This document shows positions 1-12,137 of a stretch of 64,000 bases of DNA, piece by piece. Source of the DNA: Metallyticus violacea (Eukaryota; Arthropoda; Insecta; Mantodea; Metallyticidae); assembly GCA_030762175.1 (NCBI GenBank), contig CM060834.1, forward strand, positions 68,863,501 to 68,927,500, written 5' to 3'. The position numbers were made by a program, and so were the translations under genes. Below the pieces are notes generated by a model. The model ran no database searches and was not told where the DNA came from. It saw only the letters and a list, made by a program, of their open reading frames with translations. Each line of letters opens with the position of its first letter. Positions within the stretch are counted from its first letter, which is position 1.

Positions 1-129
1 ATGTCATCTTAGGAAAAAAAAAAAAAATAAATACATGTAAATAGTAAATTAAATATGTTTCATCTAGAACATTTATCCACAAAATGGTAACTTAAGTATT
101 TACTCTTAGTATATTTACAATGCTGAATT

Positions 130-2270
130 AATTCAATGGAGAAACATTACTATATTTATTTTATAATGTATGAAATCCTCTATATAGAAGGTGTGAGTGA
201 TAAGGTGTCTTTTTAATGTTAACCTGAATCTATTTTCATTAGTATGCAGTTCTTTTACAGATGATGAAAGTGAATTATATAATACTATTGTAATTAACAC
301 CCTTTTGGAGTGCTTGCAACTTGTTACTTGGTGTGTGTAAGTCCTGCATATGTCTAGTTTCTTTGCTGGGTATATCAAGTTTTTTATGAATACTTCTGAG
401 TTATCTACTACAAATAAAAGTACAGCTGGAATGTACTCACAATATAATGATAAAATTCAAAATGTTTTTGAATAGTAGTCTACATGAGTTTATTGCTTTC
501 TCTCTGCCATTATTCATATTACTCTTTTATATGTAAGAAATATTTTTTTAACATTTACTGAGTATTCCCAGAACATTATTCCATAACTCATTAAGGAATG
601 GAAGTAAGCATAATGTACTGCTATTAGGATACTTTTATTTATAAAATGAATTAATGATTCGATTGCAAACATGCTGAGCTTAGCTTGGGTAATATATAAT
701 TGATATGGCCTTTCCATTTCATATTATGGTTAATCATAAGACCAAGAAATTTTGTTACTAGATTCAATGATTTTATTGCCTTCACATAGTATCTATAGGT
801 CTGCAACATTTTTACTTTTTTGTGTGAAAATTAATTTAGTTTTTTCAAAGATTATATGAATTTACTGTAAAAAACAGTTGTTTAGTGTGTGCTGAAAATA
901 TAACTGGATAAATCTGAAAATTGGTTGATTTTTGCGTTCTTTAATGAGAATACTAGTATCATCTGCAAAAAGAACTGAATAAGTATGTTTGTTTATTAAT
1001 GAATGGAGACCATTGATATATAGTAAAAATAATAATGAACCCAAAATAGAACCTTGAGGAGCACTATGCTTTACGAATGACCAATCTGAGTATGCATTGT
1101 AACTAAATGAAGAATTTATTATAATTTTTTGCTTTCTGTTTGATAAGTATAATGCAATCCATTGATAGCCTTTGCCCTTAACACAATAATAGGATCCTTT
1201 TGATAAGAGTGTGTTATGATTTACACAGTCAAAAGCTTTTGATAAATCATAGAATATTCCTAAATTAAATTTATTATCAAAGGATTTGAGAACTTCATTA
1301 CTTAACTTGAAAGTAGCATCAAAGGTTGACATATTTTTCCTAATCCATACCGCTCTCTTGCTAAAATATAATTTTTATCTATATGGTAAAATACTCTTTT
1401 GAACATTAGTTTTTCAAATACTTTGGAGAAAGCTGTTAATGATACTGGTTGGAATTGCTAATAATCAGCACGTGTTTTTAGTATTTTTATGGTTATTTCA
1501 TCATATCCTGATGAATTCTTGCTTTTGAAAAATTGTATTACTTTATCCACTTCAGTTGCACTTGTGCATACTATCTCTAGAGGAGCAAATTTTTCCAGTT
1601 GCATTTCATGAAACCTGAATATTTCATTAAATAAAATTGCTATTTGTTGCAAATCTTTTGTGGTAGTTTCGTTTAATGTAATTTCTTTTATCAGTAATTT
1701 TCTCTTACCTGAAGAATACTTCATTAAATAAAGTTGCCATTTGTTATGAATCTTTTGTGTTAATTCGATTTATTGTAATTTCTTTTATTTCATCTTGTGA
1801 GTAATAATAACCAGTCTCTTTTTTTTTATAATATTTCCAACAGCCTTAGGTTTGTTATGACAGGAGTGTATTTGTCTTTCATAGCAAAGATTTTAGTGGC
1901 ATTTATAATCCTTTTAGAATTTTAATAGTGATGTCACATCTAGCAGAGTTGTTTTCCCTTGTAGCTATGTAAAGTTTCTTTTGTGTTTGCAAGATATTAG
2001 ATACCTTGTGTTAGCCAGCTATTACTGGACATGCTTTTCTTTATATGAGATGGAAAATTTGAGTTTTGGATCCTTATGAAAGTATTTAAGATGGAGTTGA
2101 ACTTGTAATTTACATTGTTGGTGTTGCATATTGCTTCAAAATTGTTCTGTAAGCTGATCATTAAAAGGTTTTATGCTTTCGTTGTTAATGATTTTATAAT
2201 TGGTTATATGCTATCCTGCAATTGAGAAGACAATAATTAATTTTCAGTAACTGTCCATCAAGATCTGAAA
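130..2270 (-). mobile_element. Decayed non-LTR retrotransposon (jockey/CR1-like), family LINE-A
   Basis: Minus-strand fragments read in order as one reverse-transcriptase protein. An N-terminal RT piece is at 1458-1724. The RT core is at 862-1332, with LSKAFDCVNH, APQGSILGSLLFLLYING and the catalytic box FADDTS. A C-terminal tail follows at 514-717 (HSLMSYGIMFWEYS) and 133-378. Frameshifts and stops separate the pieces, so it is dead. The same C-terminal layout is found in the plus-strand copy at 49950-50740, which supports a common family. The 5' limit near 2270 is inferred from faint matches and is uncertain. The clade call rests on motif style only. Confidence 0.8.
862..1724 (-). pseudogene. 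Reverse transcriptase core of LINE-A
   Basis: The RT palm is readable: motif A has YDLSKAFDCVNH, motif B APQGSILGSLLF and motif C FADDT. The first piece (1458-1724) carries the region before the fingers (SSGYDEITIKIL). A gap of about 125 bases and a frame change separate it from the core. No endonuclease domain is recognisable upstream. Confidence 0.8.
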
Positions 2271-2274
2271 GTCC

Positions 2275-2770
2275 ATTAATTAGGGATTGTATTTCATGTT
2301 ACTCCATTTTACATACATGAAAATATTATCAACATCATCAATAAAACAGCTGCCAATAGTAATGCAATATATTAATTTGCTTTTAATAATAAATCACCAG
2401 AATGCAATATGCTTGGGGAAGCATTCTGATGTAGGGAGAGGATTGATTTTAGTACTATGCATGTTGCAGTGAATCAGCAGAATCACCTCTCTGCCATAAA
2501 TGATTCCTGACCTTTTTGTGTGTCTACAGTATGCATTTTTACAATAGCTAGATTACTTATTCATACAAGAATGGTAATTGAATTGACATACTGGTAATGG
2601 TTACTAGACTCTTGCCTTCCTACATGATGAAGTTTGGGACAGTTTTAGAAGCAATTCACTGGTACTGATATTAAATATTTTTCTATCTGGCCTGTAAGAC
2701 CACTTCAGTTTTTTGATACTTTTGTTTTATGGTTCAAGTGCTGCTCTATATGCCTTAGTATATTTTACTC
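2275..2770. other. Stretch with no recognised gene
   Basis: AT-rich sequence between LINE-A and a SINE-like unit. The only long open frame (2287-2472, plus) has no recognisable motif and looks like chance. Confidence 0.5.
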
Positions 2771-2777
2771 TAATATA

Positions 2778-2995
2778 TAAAGGCAGCACAGTGGCCAAGT
2801 AGTTACATTGCTTGCCTCTTGTTGAAGCAGCCAGGGTTTGATACCAGCAATTTTAAGTGGGATTTGTGGCAGATGAAGTAAAGGCTTGGCATGTTTTCTT
2901 CTAGTTTCTCCTGCCACTCATCATCTCATTTTCATCACCTCAAAAAGCATAAGAAGCTACCACAGCATCTATCACAAGAAAAGATGTAAACAAGA
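2778..2995 (+). mobile_element. tRNA-headed SINE-like repeat (SINE-D)
   Basis: The head has an A-box-like GTGGCCAAGTAGTTA and a B-box-like GGTTTGATACC about 45 bases later, the spacing of a tRNA-derived pol III promoter. About 150 bases of body follow. Only one copy is seen here, so family membership is inferred. Confidence 0.5.
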
Positions 2996-3082
2996 CATGA
3001 TGATACTTATTCTCTAATCATCAGCAAAATTAACAGCAAAATATAAACAGAATCACATGATAGAAGTATTATGACTATGCAT

Positions 3083-3372
3083 GCCATCACGGGTGCCTGA
3101 GGTCGTTAAGACAAGGACTTGTGAGTGGGAGTTCTGGGGTTTGATTCCCACCATGACTGAACTCTCTAACTGGAGATTTTTCCAGATTTTCCTTAGTTCT
3201 CATAAATGGCAAATACCAGGGAGGCATCCTAAAATTAGGCCTGGAACAATTCTGTCATTACAAAAAAAAATTCTTTCCTTCCCAGTTCATTATTTAATCT
3301 CATGTATAATTGCCTGGGGTGTCTCAGTAGTTAAAAAGGCATTTAAGAGAGAGAGAGAGAGAGAGAGAGGAG
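3083..3372 (+). mobile_element. SINE-A copy 1, with (GA)n tail
   Basis: The tRNA-like head has GCCTGAGGTCGTTAAG (A box) and GGTTTGATTCCC (B box). It is followed by the SINE-A body landmark 'ttttccagattttcct' and 'cataaatggcaaat'. The copy ends in a pure GA run at about 3347-3370. It matches six other copies in the window. Confidence 0.85.
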
Positions 3373-4510
3373 AGCTAGTGAATGCTCAAATTACATACAA
3401 TCTTGCAACACAATTAATTTGCACTTATTTTAATAATTTTCTTATTTCCACTTAAATACACATATGAATTTAATATATGTAAGGAATAAAATAAATATAA
3501 TTCACAGTGTCAATTATCAGGTATCACTTAAACTAACAAAAATAAAGTTTGATCATACATTTTTTGTCTTTACGAGTGCGCCACATGCTGTTAAAATCAC
3601 TTGTAGCTGTGTGTAATATTGACCTTTATCTTGATAGCAACAATGACAGTCATTAAAGCATCAGTAAGTTTTCATTTAAAAATATTTTATATTTGCCTAC
3701 AAAGCAATGGCAAAGATTATGGTCCTGTAATTGTGCTTTTCTTGTATGAACTTTATAAAAGTTACAATGCATGTGCACTGGAATGCTGTAACCCTATATT
3801 TTGAGTTGTAAGAAGTACCAACATTGAACAAAAGTTACTAAATGAGTAAAAAATTGCTCCAAATGAGGAAAATACATGTGCATTATGTTCGAACACAGAT
3901 TGCACCATTCTTCCAAATGACTCACCACCTTTAACCTATCCCAAAGAAACTGAGTGGTTACAATTAAATGCTCTTTGGCACTGCAATATTGGTACACAAG
4001 CTTGCATATGTAATTTAATATGGCATGTATGAACACATTCAAATTTTTTGATTTCTATGTTTTTAAGGGAATCATTTACACTCAACTTGATATCTTTTAA
4101 AACAAAGATGAAAAGTAAAAGGTGATTATAAAGAATAGCAATTACCTACATGCATCTTTCGTATGTTGCAATCAATTCTTCTAACTGCATTACAGAACTG
4201 CAAGAAAGGCACAAGTATAAAACCAAAAACTTAATCATTGCATTGCAAATATAATTGCCATATATATTTTATACTTTGCTTTAGTTTACTTATCCTACAT
4301 ACTTTTGCTGCAGCAACAACATTAATCAAAATAGAATAGGACAGAGCGTACTTACAACCAAAATAAGTTATTCTTCTCTTACAATAAAAAGTATGCAATG
4401 AGAAACCTGCCCTTGGGCTGAATACTGTGAATGAATGTATTATAATGTAAATTAAACAAACTACAATATTCTGTACTGCATATTTCAAATAAATATTTAC
4501 AGTAGTGGTT
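3373..4510. other. Stretch with no recognised gene
   Basis: AT-rich with no motif-bearing frame. The open frames at 3619-3804 (+) and 3794-4042 (-) lack recognisable domains and overlap each other. Confidence 0.5.
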
Positions 4511-4516
4511 ATGATC

Positions 4517-4785
4517 TTTGAACAGTGTTTAATGTCTGTTTTTACTGCTGAAGCATCATGGGCGATTGACACTGATTATATCCAAGAGATGAAATGTTAA
4601 AATTGGGAAAGGGTTTTTAAAGGAAGGAAATATTCCAGGCTTAAGTTTAGCGCACTTCCCCAGCATTTGCCATTTATGAAAATTAAGGAAAACCTGGAAA
4701 AAATCGCAGTCATTAAAATCGATCCTGGTAGGAACTGCACCCAAACATGCACAAATCCATGCCTTAATGACCTCAGCCATCCATA
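4517..4785 (-). mobile_element. SINE-A copy 2
   Basis: On the minus strand the head reads GGCTGAGGTCATTAAGGC, followed by a diverged B box. The body has the 'tttttccaggttttcctta' landmark and the 3' end has 'cagtaaaaacagacattaaacac'. Full length at about 270 bp. Confidence 0.85.
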
Positions 4786-5102
4786 GAAGTGCTGGATTAT
4801 GTTGGTAAGCCTATTCAGTGCATTTCATTTTTTCTGCATTTGTACAACAATTTTTTCATGGTGCTGTGCGTTCACCACAAATGAGATATTCTGTGACAGT
4901 ATTAGCCATGTATTCTGCAAATCTAATTGTATGCTTTTTGTACTGAATGCTGAAAGCAAATGAATTAACAAGGAAAGGTTACGGTGATAAGATCATCAAA
5001 TTTCTGCACTTTCACAGGATGAAACTATATCAAAGGTAATGCTTGTCTAAGCAATTAATCTGATTAATTCAACATTTAGTTAAAGTTTCTGTTGATGCAG
5101 AG

Positions 5103-5263
5103 TTGATTTGGGACACTTATGCTTCACCTATTTGACTTTTTAATTGGAGGTATTTGGAGTATGCTTCTACCAGTTGATCTTCTGCTGATGATAGGAGCCA
5201 ATGTTCTCAAAACATACCCAATTAAAAAAAACAAGTAAATGAAGTATAAGTGTCATGAAATCA
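5103..5263. mobile_element. Solo palindromic PLE terminal repeat with hammerhead remnant
   Basis: The outer arms are inverted repeats: GACACTTATGCTTCAC from 5112 against its imperfect inverse ending at 5254, extending outward to TTGATTT (5103) and AAATCAA (5263). The centre holds a hammerhead-like segment. No coding sequence lies between the arms. No clear TSD was found. Confidence 0.6.
5181..5220 (+). ncRNA. Degraded hammerhead ribozyme motif
   Basis: CUGAUGA at 5185-5191 is followed by a hairpin-forming GGAGC..GUUCUC segment and AAAAC, where the core requires GAAA. The cleavage triplet is CAUACC-like rather than NUH in the expected place, so it is probably inactive. Confidence 0.5.
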
Positions 5264-5269
5264 ATACCA

Positions 5270-6335
5270 TATCTACATTATTTTACTACTTGACTGTTGT
5301 TAATAGTAGCTTCAAGAGTATAAGATCATATAAAGTTTCTATTTAATATGCATTTATGAACAATCTATCGTTGCCAACTTTTTCAATACCCCAATATGGC
5401 ACATCTGAACTAAGTCACATATTGTAATATTATATTATAAACTGACTATTGTCCAACAATAATGGAGCAGGTGCTGGAGTAAATTCTTGTTAACAATATG
5501 GCATAGTAAATTATGCCTTACATACAGTCAGTGCCAGTGTTGAATGTAGCTATTTTCCTCTGGGGGGATATCAACTTCAAGGGGTGGAGGGATGTCAACT
5601 TAAAGGGCAGGGGGGGAGAAGACCTCATAGGCTTCAAATTTTGGTAATACTAATAAAATAACACTGACTAATGTTTTCAATTTCTCTTTATCCTGATATA
5701 TAATTAAATTAAGTGAAATTAGGTACAATTATCTTTAAGTATGAAATTATGAGAATCAATAAAATAATATTACATTTACAGCAAACTAAAGTGTCGAGAC
5801 CTTTTAACAGCATATCTGTGGATGATACCATCAATGAAACTTTCTGTGGGTTCCTGGTCCCTTTCAGTTGACACCTCCACATAAGCTTGAAGAGTACCCT
5901 GATCCACCCTATTCATAATGCTGAATGAACTTTTTACACTGTCAGTAGAAATGGGAATGCATAGTATGCATTAAGCAAGAGTTCTTAGACCTTCATAGTC
6001 AATATTGGCCCTTAAGATAAGAGATAACATAAGATTATTATTCTTCTGATTTATTAACAGCAACAAACTTAAAAGAACACAAGTCTGCAATAACATCAAC
6101 ATTTTAAGTCCTTCAGTTCTTTACAATCATTTTCACTAAACTTTTCAAATGTTTTAAAACTTTCAAAATATGCTCTTAGCTCTTTCAATTTCACAGTCTT
6201 GTTGCTGAACCTTTGCTCCATTTCCTTATATTTCTCTGTTTGTTTCTTATCTTCCATGAAGAGCACACTTTTAACTTCTGCTGCATCCACTTCTAGTTTT
6301 TAAATATTATCTAGTGCTCCATTTCCTGCACTATG
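5270..6335. other. Stretch with no recognised gene
   Basis: Contains a G-rich patch (5560-5620) with a short repeated phrase. An open frame at 6096-6290 (minus, 64 codons, charged: EDKKQTEKYKEMEQRF) could be a transposase shred, but I cannot assign it. Confidence 0.4.
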
Positions 6336-6339
6336 CTCC

Positions 6340-6545
6340 TTTTTTTTTTTTTAATGATGTTTGACACTTGTTTTTAAGGAAGGAAACATGCCTAAGTTTA
6401 GGGTACCTCCCCTGAATTTGCCATTTATGAGGACTGAGGAAAACCTGGAAAAATTCTGTCAGGAAGGATGGTCCTGGTGGGAATCGAACCCCATACCTCC
6501 CACTCATGAGTCTGCACCTTAACAACCTTGCCCACCTGTGGCGGT
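6340..6545 (-). mobile_element. SINE-A copy 3, 3' shortened
   Basis: The minus-strand head has a B box GGTTCGATTCCCAC, then the 'tttttccaggttttcctcag' body landmark. The unit ends after 'ccttccttaaaaaca' with a poly-A run (6340-6352 as T on plus), so the usual last 70 bases are missing. Confidence 0.85.
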
Positions 6546-6949
6546 ATCACATATTACTTAAATGTCCCAGAGTGCCAAAAACAATAACACAGAGCTATGA
6601 AATCTTGAGTGATTGTTTTTGTACAATTTAACGAAAGTTTGAGATGACATTTATGTTTCATTCAAAATCACTAAACTTACAATATAATTTCTATTAAGAT
6701 CCCAGTTATACATCCCAGGCGTATATGTTCATATGTCATCATAATGGACTTGTATGATAGGAATATAATATGAACTGTGAACAGGTACTTAAACAGCAAA
6801 TGTCAATGGCTTCACGAATTTTTAAAACAGCTTTTTCTAAGGCACATTTCATTTCATACAATATATTTTCTCTTTTAGGAAAAACATAAAAAGTTTATAC
6901 ATTTCCTAAATATGTAACATGCATTTTATTATAGGCTGTTTATTCCTGC

Positions 6950-7260
6950 AGTTGGTGACAGCAATCGACAAAACATGCTCTGCAGTGAATTTATGACAAC
7001 TCGTGCCTTCTTTTTTCTGATACCCCTGTGACACTAAAATTATCAGCACCATCAAAAGAAAATGTTACCAATTTGTCATAAGAAAGTTTTAATTTTTTTA
7101 GTTCACCATCAATTGCTGTGAATATAAATCCATTGTGAATACAAACCATTCCTTTGCTTAAAAAGACAGAGATGATGCAAGAACAAATTAGCAAACACAG
7201 TTCACTTTGGTTACAAACATTTGAAGATTTGTCTGCTATTAAGGAAAAGTGTTAATCATG
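6950..7260 (-). pseudogene. hAT-like transposase fragment
   Basis: The minus frame reads LSYDKLVTFSFDGADNFS then, after a stop, IHCRACFVDCCHQL. This resembles the FDGAxNxSG...V(H)CxAHxL(Q)L arrangement of hAT/ZMYM1-like transposases. It is short and broken and rests on motif recognition only. Confidence 0.4.
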
Positions 7261-7264
7261 GAAA

Positions 7265-9045
7265 ATTGTCTAGAACGTCACCAATACAATTTAATAATTC
7301 TGAAGCAGTATATTTGCTAAACTTTCATTGTGAAAGCTAACCCATGTTTCAAAATTTAAGAAACTTTTTAGTACTATCGTAGGAATTAGAGACACATATT
7401 TCATAGTGTGGGGGCCTCTTCCTTACTAAGAAAATACACACTTCAAATTAAAGAAGATGGAGCTTACTGATTCAATGCTTATTCAGTTTCATTTTGTAAT
7501 TATCTGAGCATGAACTGGAGTATTTAATTCCTGTAATCAACATTAACAAGTGCAACTGTTTTTGCATGTTTTTCTGACTCAGTGTGCTTTTCTAGTTTTC
7601 CCATGCTTCCAGTAGCATTTCTAATTTAGTAAAAGGTACTGAAATGAACACTCTGCCTGTTATTTTGTACAGCTTCAATATAATTTTTTAAATGCATTTG
7701 AGATAATTTGTAAAAATCCCCACCCCAAATCGAGGTCAAAGTAAAACCAACTTAATCTCGCATTCAACATTTTTTAAATTTTGTTCAGGATGATGACTAA
7801 AGCATGGGTCAGAAATAGTATACTTTTCAACCAAAACTGAGGAACAGTAATTAAAGAATCATTAAGCAATTCCTAAATAGAAAATACTACTGTCTTTTAT
7901 TAGACAGAAAAGAAAATAATGTTTGGATATATTTAAGTAACATTTCTTTCAATAAGACCACACAATCACATCATCCTTCCACAGTAAACTGTTTACTGGC
8001 TAACCATTAAAATAGTTGCAAATGCAATAAGTTGAAATTCATTACAACAATGAAAGTTATTACATTACACCAGTCCTGCTACTCTATATGTGCTCATTGT
8101 TGAATTTAAAATGGAATTTTATTACATATTACAAGTTAACAGTTATCAAAATGTACGATAATTTAAATTTATTATTATTTTGACTTTTAATTATAAATAT
8201 TGTATACATTTATAAATAGATTTAAAATGTTGGGGGTTACTTTTTCATTATTTTCCCCCCAAGGTCATCCCCCGAATTCATCACTAATCAATGTTACTTC
8301 TACATAACCTTAAGCTATTGCTTACTTTAAACATCAGTTTTTGCAATTGCAAACATATGATAATGGACCATCACTTCTTGATGTTTCTATACATGTCACA
8401 AATCAAAATCATGTTTCTATACATGTCACAAATCAAAATCAGAAAAACTTTAAACAAAACTGTTAGAAGTCATTGGTGTCATTTAAAAACAGATGAACAA
8501 TGATAATGCAAAATAACCTTAATATATTATATTTTCTACAAATGTATAACATTGCAAATATGTAACAATAATAGAATGTTTTTTTATTTTAACACTTATT
8601 ATAATTGCGGTAATATATTTCCCCCATTTATTATACCAATGCAAGTGATGCAACTCCATTTTATTAATTTGAAGTTATAAAAACGTCACAATCTGAATCC
8701 ATACAGAGTATAAGCTTTTGAAAATGTTCACCAGGCAAAGGATCTTACTATTGGCTTAAGGAAAAATTGTTTAACACTAGAAGCCATTAAATGCTTTCTA
8801 AAGATATCCAAGAATTGATCGGATTCTAGAAAGGCATATTGTTCCACATCTCTCTGCACTACTACAAGGTATTTGATATAATCAAAAAAAGCAAATTGTG
8901 GACAAAGCTAATAGGTGACGAGAATACCATAGCTTGACTAACAAAAGATATACCAGCAGAATACAAATTAACAAATTAGCTTACATTTACAGAACAGAAC
9001 AAACAAATGCATACCATAAGGGGACCCTTTCTATTCTATTTGTAA
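7265..9045. other. Stretch with no recognised gene
   Basis: AT-rich, no motif-bearing frames. It contains the exact 30-bp tandem duplication listed separately. Confidence 0.5.
8381..8440 (+). repeat. Exact tandem duplication, 2 x 30 bp
   Basis: The unit beginning ATGTTTCTATACATGTCACA occupies 8381-8410 and repeats without change at 8411-8440, which suggests a recent slippage event. Confidence 0.95.
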
Positions 9046-9051
9046 CTTTTT

Positions 9052-9334
9052 TTTTTGAGTAGTGTTTAATGCCCCTTTTTACTACTGAGGCACCACAGGC
9101 GGTGGACACTGATAATACATGAGATGAAATGATATACTTGGGAAGGATATTTTTAAGGAAGGAAGCATCCCAGGCCTAAGTTTAAGATACCTACCCGGCC
9201 ATTTGCCAGGAATAAGGACTGAGGAAAACTTGAAAAAAAAACCCAGTCAGGGAGGACGGTCCTGGTGGGATTCGAACCCCAGATCTCCCACTCGAGTCCA
9301 CGCCTTAACAACCTCGGCCACCCATGGCGGTAAT
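9052..9334 (-). mobile_element. SINE-A copy 4 (full length, well preserved)
   Basis: The minus-strand head is GGTGGCCGAGGTTGTTAAGG with B box GGGTTCGAATCCCACC. The body landmark and the 3' end (GTGCCTCAGTAGTAAAAA then GCATTAAACACTACTC) are all present. This is one of the best references for the family consensus. Confidence 0.9.
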
Positions 9335-10380
9335 GTAACCTATGACATGACATAATTAGTGAAAATATATAAGCAAGGTGTGTGTGTAAATGGTGAAGAA
9401 ATAGTAAAAGTATAAGTAGAATGAAATATTTTTGGGCTGAGACAGATGACTGATGAAGTTTTGTGACACAGGTAAATATGGAAATTGTTGACAATTTCGA
9501 ACATTAAGAAAAATATATGTCTTTTGCCTTTGAAGAAGAACACAAGCAGTTTGAAATAGAGCAATAATTAAGTTTCTATTTAGGTATATTATCTATTTCT
9601 GCTTCCCTAGTACTTGCTATTTTAGCTACGTGTATGTATGTATGTGTATACACACACACACATATATTATAATTCATTAAAATGGCACTTATTATATAGA
9701 TATTAATATATTCTTAGATATTACCAGGCTTGGCTTCAAAAACAGAATCTAGTTCTCTTGATATGAATTATCATTTACTGCATACCTGAGACGAAGGAAA
9801 TTTAAAATATTCAGGTTATAAGACCACGACCATATCTTAACATATACAGAACAAAATCTGACGTTACAACTCAAAAACTAACTTATCACTTAATGTACAA
9901 ACTCAACAGCCAATGTCTTAAGTTATTTATTGCATAATTACCTGAATATTTAATGCATTTTTCATTTTAGTGGATGCTGGTGCCAGAATTATCTGTACCA
10001 AATTATTATAACGACGCAACCATATATCTTTATAATGGTAGGAACCAGCATTCTGTCTGACACTGGATCTTTGTTTTGCATTTTCCTCTCCTTGATTCTT
10101 TTTTTGTTTCTGGCTTTCAGTCTCCAAAGTTTTAATAAGAGTTGAATAACCTGAAACAACAAATCATCATTATCTATAATTTTCTTAGTCTGATAATAAT
10201 ATACACAGTCAAAAGATGTCCTAGAATTATGAAGTACAAAAAATTCTACTGGGACGGTGATGACTTTCAAGATTCATGTACTCGTGAAAATAGATAGATT
10301 TCTGAATATTTAGCTCATAATATGATTGGCATAATGTTGTGATTGTATCTTTTGCTGGAGAATCACATATTTACAAGGAC
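9335..10380. other. Stretch with no recognised gene
   Basis: Contains a short (CA)n run at 9649-9662. Overlapping minus frames at 9927-10270 have no recognised domain. Confidence 0.4.
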
Positions 10381-10385
10381 AGGTC

Positions 10386-10600
10386 CATAAATTTCCGGCC
10401 TAACCATTTTATAGGTATGATAAAGACAAAAAAAAAATATATATTTCATTTTTCAATATAGTTACCTTTTATTGCAATACACTTCTGACATCTTTGAATT
10501 AACATTTCAACCCTCCTCCCAAAATAGTCAGAAGTGTCTGCAAAATGAACATAAAAAGCATCCATCACTTCTTCATTAAACTTAAATTTCCTTTCTCTTG
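10386..10600 (-). pseudogene. mariner transposase C-terminal remnant and 3' end
   Basis: On the minus strand the frame reads FNEEVMDAFYVHFAD then RRCQ-like text ending KCIAIKGNYIEK, resembling the last residues of mariner transposases. It is followed by 'aggccggaaatttatggac', a form seen at the 3' end of such elements. Only the end is present. Confidence 0.55.
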
Positions 10601-10611
10601 GGGGAGTGGAT

Positions 10612-10865
10612 CAAGTTAGATCACATTGTGCTCTGAACTGCATTTACTTATTGAAGAAAAGTTAGATAAGATACAAGAATTTCTTTTGCAGATGTTAACA
10701 TGGTATTCCTGCTGAAGTATGCTATTTTCAGCATCTTTTATAACACAGGTTAGTGCTTATTGTGTCAGTTTTAAATATAGAATCTTTTTATGTTTTCAGT
10801 AAAAATGTAAGTACTAAAATAAAAATACTAAATTTACATGCAGCAACTCAAGTTAGATCAAACGC
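10612..10865 (-). repeat. Dispersed repeat R1, copy 1 (partial, inverted)
   Basis: This segment is the near-identical reverse complement of about 47030-47275. It runs from 'gtgctctgaactgcatttact' through 'ttttcagtaaaaatgtaagta' and includes the phrase 'taacacaggttagtgcttat'. A third, more diverged copy is at 52885-53420. Confidence 0.85.
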
Positions 10866-10869
10866 AAGA

Positions 10870-11195
10870 GAAATTTATTCCCTGAAAATTGTTTGCTAAG
10901 GTGATAACCAAAACAAACCATCAAATAGAATTCTTCTAAACGCATATGCTACCCAGCATCTTAAATGCAGTGCAATGTAGCTATAAGAATCCCTAATCAA
11001 TATCTCTGCTTCTTAAAATCACTGATATTATATGAAATGATAGATTTAACAATTTCCAGAATGCCTTTAAAGAATTATAAATGATTATTTCATGGAAAAT
11101 CAGCCAAATGAAGAGTCTGTTATCCTTTCAAGCATCTGGCCATCTACAAGGTACTCCAGTGTCTCTTAATGTGTTCATTCTTAAAAACCAAAACT
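10870..11195. other. Stretch with no recognised gene
   Basis: AT-rich sequence leading into a PLE. The PLE 5' end may lie in here, but no motif is readable. Confidence 0.4.
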
Positions 11196-11996
11196 GTTAA
11201 AGCATAAAGCTCTCCACAAGATTCATCAAAAAAGCAGCATTGTGACCTTGGCTGCCGACAAAGGGAGTGCTTTAGTGGTCATGGATTGGCAGAATATGAC
11301 GTGAAGATCAGAAGAATTCTGGATGATGATGCCTATTGAATTATATAGGATTGAACATTTTGCATGGTAGAGTAAACTAAAAAGCTCATTACTAACAGAA
11401 GTCAGTGCCAAGACCTTGACCCCACACTTGGCAATCTCACCTAGGTTGTATGGCCTTCCCAAAATCCACAAGGTGGAATTCCACTAAGGTCCACAGTAAG
11501 TACTTTAGATTTATTCATTTATCAATTTCTCAATTGCCTTTCCATTGCTATGACATTACAACCCTTACTGAAACTTACAGCTATCATGGGAAGAATTCTT
11601 TGGAATTTAAATTTAAAACAATAGTACCAGAACTGAAAGAAAGACTGGTGAGCTTTGTAATGAAGTTATTATTCACACGCGTTTCTCTACAGTAAACTAT
11701 TGAACTCTTTCAAGAACACTTTCTTCCACAGATAATTGCTGTTTTAAGGCACACTTTGAATTCACATATAATGACACTTTTTAAGAACAAATGGACGGAG
11801 CTGCCAGGAATTCCTGTTTTCCCCGGTTGCTGCCAATTTCTACATGGAAGAATACGAACATATGGCACAGCTGAAAAGAAATTAAAGCATTTCCTGAGGT
11901 ATGCTAACTAAACTTTTGGGTGGAAACTTATTGAGGAAGAACTGCACAAATTTCTATGCCATTTGTATAGCATCCAATTTACCAGGGAGACCAAAA

Positions 11997-12008
11997 CATT
12001 ATGCTCTA
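11997..12008 (+). repeat. Target-site duplication, left copy (12 bp)
   Basis: CATTATGCTCTA, identical to 13481-13492. It bounds the nested PLE-3 insertion. Confidence 0.9.
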
Positions 12009-12067
12009 ATATTTAAAAAAGCCGAGTCGAAATTGTAACATATACATCACTAAGATTTTAATAAAAT

Positions 12068-12109
12068 GGAAGACTAGTTTCTGGAGCCATTGCTCTTATC
12101 GTCAGTTCC
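12068..12109 (-). ncRNA. Hammerhead ribozyme, complete core (left pLTR of PLE-3)
   Basis: Minus strand: stem I GGAA, then CUGACGA (fits CUGANGA), then stem II pairing GAGC with GCUC, then GAAA, a minimal stem III (C-UA-G), the cleavage triplet GUC, and UUCC pairing back to GGAA. All core positions are present. The very short stem III is the form reported for PLE-borne hammerheads. Confidence 0.8.
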
Positions 12110-12137
12110 TGGTCTACTGTCGGCCTCGCTCCTCATT

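Noticed and set aside
4231..4572. 113-codon minus frame as a possible gene
   Set aside because: It starts within a SINE-A 3' end and has no recognisable domain.
8381..8440. CRISPR-like direct repeats
   Set aside because: Two adjacent 30-bp copies without spacers in eukaryotic DNA; a simple tandem duplication.
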